Assembly: GCA_031365465.1 (NCBI GenBank)
Contig: JANLYD010000284.1
Coordinates: 1-25,423 of the forward strand
DNA: 25,423 nt
Origin: JABFRJ01 sp031365465
Lineage (GTDB): Bacteria; Pseudomonadota; Alphaproteobacteria; Rhizobiales; Hyphomicrobiaceae
Reading direction: 5' to 3'
Under the pieces are notes generated by a model. That model was not told the origin of the DNA. It saw only the letters and a program-made list of their open reading frames with translations, and searched no databases. Numbering within the stretch: position 1 is the first letter of the stretch; the number at the start of each line of letters is the position of its first letter. Positions 22,443 through 25,423 of the stretch are shown here, in pieces. The position numbers and the translations under genes were made by a program.

Positions 22443-24491
22443 ATGTCCAAGCATATCGAACTATTCAACGCATCGATCATGAAACAGGCCGCACTCGATG
22501 CAGTCGCAAAACTTGCGCCGTCGAAAATGGTGCGCAATCCCGTGATGTTCGTCACGGCGGTCGTCGCGCTGTTGGTGACGGTGCTGTTCGTCCGCGACGC
22601 GGTGGCCGGTCGCGGAGGGCTGCTGTTTTCAGGCCAGATCGCGGCGTGGCTGTGGTTCACCGTGCTGTTCGCCAACTTCGCCGAAGCCGTCGCCGAGGGG
22701 CGTGGCAAAGCACAGGCCGATGCCCTGCGGAGCACACGCAGTGAAACGCGCGCGAAACTGTTGCTGCATCCGGATGACGACAGCGACGACTTGTGGGAAC
22801 CCAAACCAGCTGACCAACTGCAAGTCGGCGAGATCGTATTGGTCGAGGCCGGTGACGTCATTCCGACCGATGGCGAAGTTGTGGCGGGTATCGCTTCGGT
22901 CAACGAGTCTGCGGTTACGGGTGAGTCAGCGCCGGTTATCCGCGAATCCGGTGGCGACCGGTCCGCTGTGACGGGCGGCACGACGGTGCTGTCGGACTGG
23001 ATCAAAGTCCGCGTGACGGCCGCACAGGGTTCGTCGTTTCTCGACCGCATGATCGCGCTCGTCGAAGGCGCGTCACGGCAGAAAACGCCCAACGAACTCG
23101 CGCTTTCCATTCTGCTATCGGGCATGACGCTGATCTTCGTGATCGTCGTCGTTTCGCTCTGGGGCATTGCCGGCTATTCAGGCACGGCGCTGTCGATCAC
23201 GGTCCTGGTCGCCCTCCTCGTCACCTTGATCCCGACCACGATCGGCGGGTTGCTTTCGGCCATCGGCATCGCCGGTATGGATCGCCTGATACGCTTCAAC
23301 GTCGTCGCGACATCGGGCCGCGCGGTCGAAGCCGCTGGCGACGTCGACACGCTGCTGTTGGACAAGACCGGCACCATCACCTACGGCAACCGGCTCGCGT
23401 CGGCGTTCAACGCCGTCCCCGGCGTCACTGAAACACAAGTTGCAGAGGCAGCCCTTTTATCGTCGCTCTCCGACGAAACGCCAGAGGGACGCTCAGTGGT
23501 GGCGCTGGCCAAGGGCAAGTACGGCCTTGTCGAACCGTCGCTCGACGGCAAGCCGGTTTCCTACATCGCGTTCTCGGCGCAGACACGGCTTTCAGGCATC
23601 GACGTCGCCCAGCGACACATCCGCAAAGGCGCGGTCGACGCCGTCTTGAAGCACGTCGGCACGACGATCGAGCAGGCACCCGCAGCCTTCCGCGACGCTG
23701 TGGCGGCCATCTCACGGTCGGGGGGCACCCCGCTTGCGGTCGCCGACGACAACCGGCTGCTCGGCGTCATTCACTTGAAGGATGTCGTCAAGCCCGACAT
23801 CAAGGAGCGGTTTGCGGCGCTGCGTGCCATGGGGATCAAAACCGTCATGGTGACAGGCGACAACCCCATAACTGCCGCAGCCATCGCAACGGAAGCCGGC
23901 GTCGACGACTACATCGCCGAGGCGACACCGCAGGACAAGCTCGCCTACATCAAGGCCGAACAGGCGAAAGGCAGGCTCATTGCGATGTGCGGCGATGGTA
24001 CCAACGATGCGCCGGCGCTCGCACAGGCAGATGTCGGTGTCGCCATGCAGACCGGTACGCAGGCCGCACGAGAGGCCGGCAACATGGTCGATCTCGACAG
24101 CGACCCGACCAAGCTCATCGAGGTCACGCAGATCGGCAAACAGCTGCTCATGACGCGCGGCTCGCTGACAACGTTCTCGATCGCCAACGACGTCGCCAAA
24201 TACTTTGCCATCATCCCTGCGCTGTTTTTGGCGACCTACCCCGAACTCGGCGCACTCAATGTCATGCAGCTTGCGACACCGGAAAGCGCAATCCTGTCGG
24301 CGGTCATTTTCAATGCTCTGATCATCATCGCCCTGGTGCCGCTCGCACTGACGGGCGTCGCCTACCGGCCGATCGGCGCTGCCGCACTGCTGCGCCGCAA
24401 CCTGCTCGTCTACGGCCTCGGCGGCCTCGTCGCGCCGTTCGCCGGCATCAAACTGATCGACGTCATCGTCTCCGCCCTGCATCTGGTTTGA
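22443..24491 (+). CDS. kdpB: Potassium-transporting P-type ATPase subunit B
   Basis: The ATP-hydrolysing P-type ATPase subunit that energises potassium uptake. The 682-residue product has the phosphorylation motif LLDKTGT with Asp307, the actuator motif TGES (159-162) and the hinge motif GDGTNDAPAL. Ser162 corresponds to the residue whose phosphorylation inhibits the E. coli pump at high potassium, so the same brake may operate here. Start ATG with GAAGGG upstream. Full length, no anomalies. Confidence 0.98.
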   Translation: MSKHIELFNASIMKQAALDAVAKLAPSKMVRNPVMFVTAVVALLVTVLFVRDAVAGRGGLLFSGQIAAWLWFTVLFANFAEAVAEGRGKAQADALRSTRSETRAKLLLHPDDDSDDLWEPKPADQLQVGEIVLVEAGDVIPTDGEVVAGIASVNESAVTGESAPVIRESGGDRSAVTGGTTVLSDWIKVRVTAAQGSSFLDRMIALVEGASRQKTPNELALSILLSGMTLIFVIVVVSLWGIAGYSGTALSITVLVALLVTLIPTTIGGLLSAIGIAGMDRLIRFNVVATSGRAVEAAGDVDTLLLDKTGTITYGNRLASAFNAVPGVTETQVAEAALLSSLSDETPEGRSVVALAKGKYGLVEPSLDGKPVSYIAFSAQTRLSGIDVAQRHIRKGAVDAVLKHVGTTIEQAPAAFRDAVAAISRSGGTPLAVADDNRLLGVIHLKDVVKPDIKERFAALRAMGIKTVMVTGDNPITAAAIATEAGVDDYIAEATPQDKLAYIKAEQAKGRLIAMCGDGTNDAPALAQADVGVAMQTGTQAAREAGNMVDLDSDPTKLIEVTQIGKQLLMTRGSLTTFSIANDVAKYFAIIPALFLATYPELGALNVMQLATPESAILSAVIFNALIIIALVPLALTGVAYRPIGAAALLRRNLLVYGLGGLVAPFAGIKLIDVIVSALHLV

Positions 24492-24502
24492 AAGGCTTCG
24501 GC

Positions 24503-25114
24503 ATGATCTCCTATCTTCGCCCCGCGCTGGTCCTGTTGGTGTTCTTCACGGTGCTGACCGGCATCGCCTATCCGCTCGCCGTGACCGGCGTGACACAGGT
24601 CGCCCTCCCGGCCAAAGCCAACGGCACTCTCGTGCGCCGCAACGGGGCGGTCGTCGGCTCGGCCCTGGTCGGCCAGGCGTTCACGTCCGAGCGGTACTTT
24701 CACGGGCGCCCGTCGGCGACGAGTGCAGCCGATCCAAAGGACGACAGCAAAACGGTCGACGCGCCGTACAATGCAGCAAGCTCAGGCGGCGCAAATCTCG
24801 GGCCGCTGTCCAAGAAGCTGCTGGAGCGCGTTGCCGGCGATATCGATACTCTGAGAAAGGACGGGGCGAAGACGATCCCGGCCGATGCGGTGACGACTTC
24901 GGCAAGTGGCCTCGATCCGCACATCTCGCCAGCGTTCGCCAGCGTGCAGATCGAGCGTGTGGCAAAGGCCCGCAATGTGGCGCCCGAGCGGATCCGGGCG
25001 ATCATCGAGCAGACGACCGAATACCCGTTGCTGGGCTTTATCGGCGAGCCGCGCGTCAACGTGCTAATGTTGAACCTCGGCCTGGATGCTGCAATTCCGG
25101 GCGCTGCTGGTTGA
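24503..25114 (+). CDS. kdpC: Potassium-transporting ATPase subunit C
   Basis: A single-span membrane subunit with a large periplasmic domain that assists potassium loading and ATP binding of the Kdp pump. The 203-residue product starts MISYLRPALVLLVFFTVLTG (membrane anchor). It has the family segments GSALVGQAFTSERYFHGRPSAT, SGLDPHISPAFASVQIERVAKAR and TEYPLLGFIGEPRVNVLMLNLGLD. The ATG at 24503 has AAAGG seven bases upstream and follows kdpB by 11 bases. A longer open frame reaching back through kdpB is only overlap. Confidence 0.97.
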   Translation: MISYLRPALVLLVFFTVLTGIAYPLAVTGVTQVALPAKANGTLVRRNGAVVGSALVGQAFTSERYFHGRPSATSAADPKDDSKTVDAPYNAASSGGANLGPLSKKLLERVAGDIDTLRKDGAKTIPADAVTTSASGLDPHISPAFASVQIERVAKARNVAPERIRAIIEQTTEYPLLGFIGEPRVNVLMLNLGLDAAIPGAAG

Positions 25115-25118
25115 TGAC

Positions 25119-25423
25119 ATGGCCGATCCACGCTCCAATATCCATGACCGCAGGCCATCGGCAAAAGTGCTCATGGACCTTGCGAAGAGAGAGACGCGTG
25201 GCAAGCTGAAGGTGTTTCTCGGCATGGCTCCGGGCGTCGGCAAGACCTACGCCATGCTGGCGTCGGCGCGGGCGCTGCGCACAGAAGGCGTCGATGTGCT
25301 GGTTGGCGTCGTTGAGACGCATGGACGATCCGAGACCGCGTCGCTCCTCGACGGCCTCGACGTGCTCGCGCGCAGGCCTGTTCCCTATCGCAATCGCACG
25401 CTGATGGAATTCGACATCGACGC
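25119..25423 (+). CDS. kdpD: Sensor histidine kinase KdpD, N-terminal part (cut by right edge)
   Basis: The first 101 codons of the potassium/turgor sensor kinase that controls the kdp operon with KdpE. It starts MADPRSNIHDRRPSAKVLMD. The cytoplasmic KdpD domain carries the Walker A motif GMAPGVGKTYAML, followed by VDVLVGVVETHGRSETASLLDGLD. The ATG at 25119 is four bases after the kdpC stop, so the genes are likely coupled. Transmembrane and kinase domains lie beyond the window. Confidence 0.95.
   Translation, partial: MADPRSNIHDRRPSAKVLMDLAKRETRGKLKVFLGMAPGVGKTYAMLASARALRTEGVDVLVGVVETHGRSETASLLDGLDVLARRPVPYRNRTLMEFDID

Noticed and set aside
21258..22454. Long open frame opposite kdpA
   Set aside because: kdpA is unmistakable on the plus strand; the opposite translation is His/Arg/Gln-rich without motifs.

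Overview
The window looks like chromosomal DNA from an alphaproteobacterium, most likely of the order Hyphomicrobiales (Rhizobiales). This rests on the high G+C content, the class II DAHP synthase next to a ccmC-ccmD-ccmG group, and a kdp operon with a tiny extra ORF in front of kdpF. Nothing here fixes the genus. No insertion sequence, phage gene or CRISPR array was seen.

Layout. From 1 to 8.4 kb the genes are ordinary metabolism: class II DAHP synthase (minus strand); the cytochrome c maturation genes ccmC, ccmD and ccmG (minus); a divergent pair encoding a GlcG/HbpS-like protein and a crotonase-fold protein lacking both usual catalytic glutamates (plus); a 430-base non-coding stretch rich in hairpins; an MFS transporter followed by an unrecognised 355-residue protein (minus); and a PncC/CinA-C amidohydrolase (plus). 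A tRNA-Lys(CTT) gene lies at 8559-8634. Beside it is a vapBC-type toxin-antitoxin pair with a strong palindrome over its promoter and an anomalous toxin start.

The centre (9.5-20.3 kb) is the most interesting part. Five tightly packed minus-strand genes encode, in order of transcription, a circularly permuted ATP-grasp protein, an alpha-E protein, a giant transglutaminase/DUF2126 (glutamine synthetase-like) fusion, an ATP-grasp/alpha-E fusion and a second transglutaminase. A zinc metallopeptidase of the DUF2248 type is divergently transcribed from the same upstream region. This matches the peptide-synthesis or peptide-tagging system predicted computationally by Iyer, Aravind and colleagues (2009). 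Its substrate and product remain unknown as far as I know. Here every module occurs twice, and one ATP-grasp copy has lost residues that the other keeps. That suggests one active ligase and one scaffold-like or diverged partner.

The right end (20.5 kb to the edge) is a high-affinity potassium uptake operon: a 27-residue membrane mini-protein, kdpF, kdpA, kdpB, kdpC and the first 101 codons of kdpD, which is cut by the window end.
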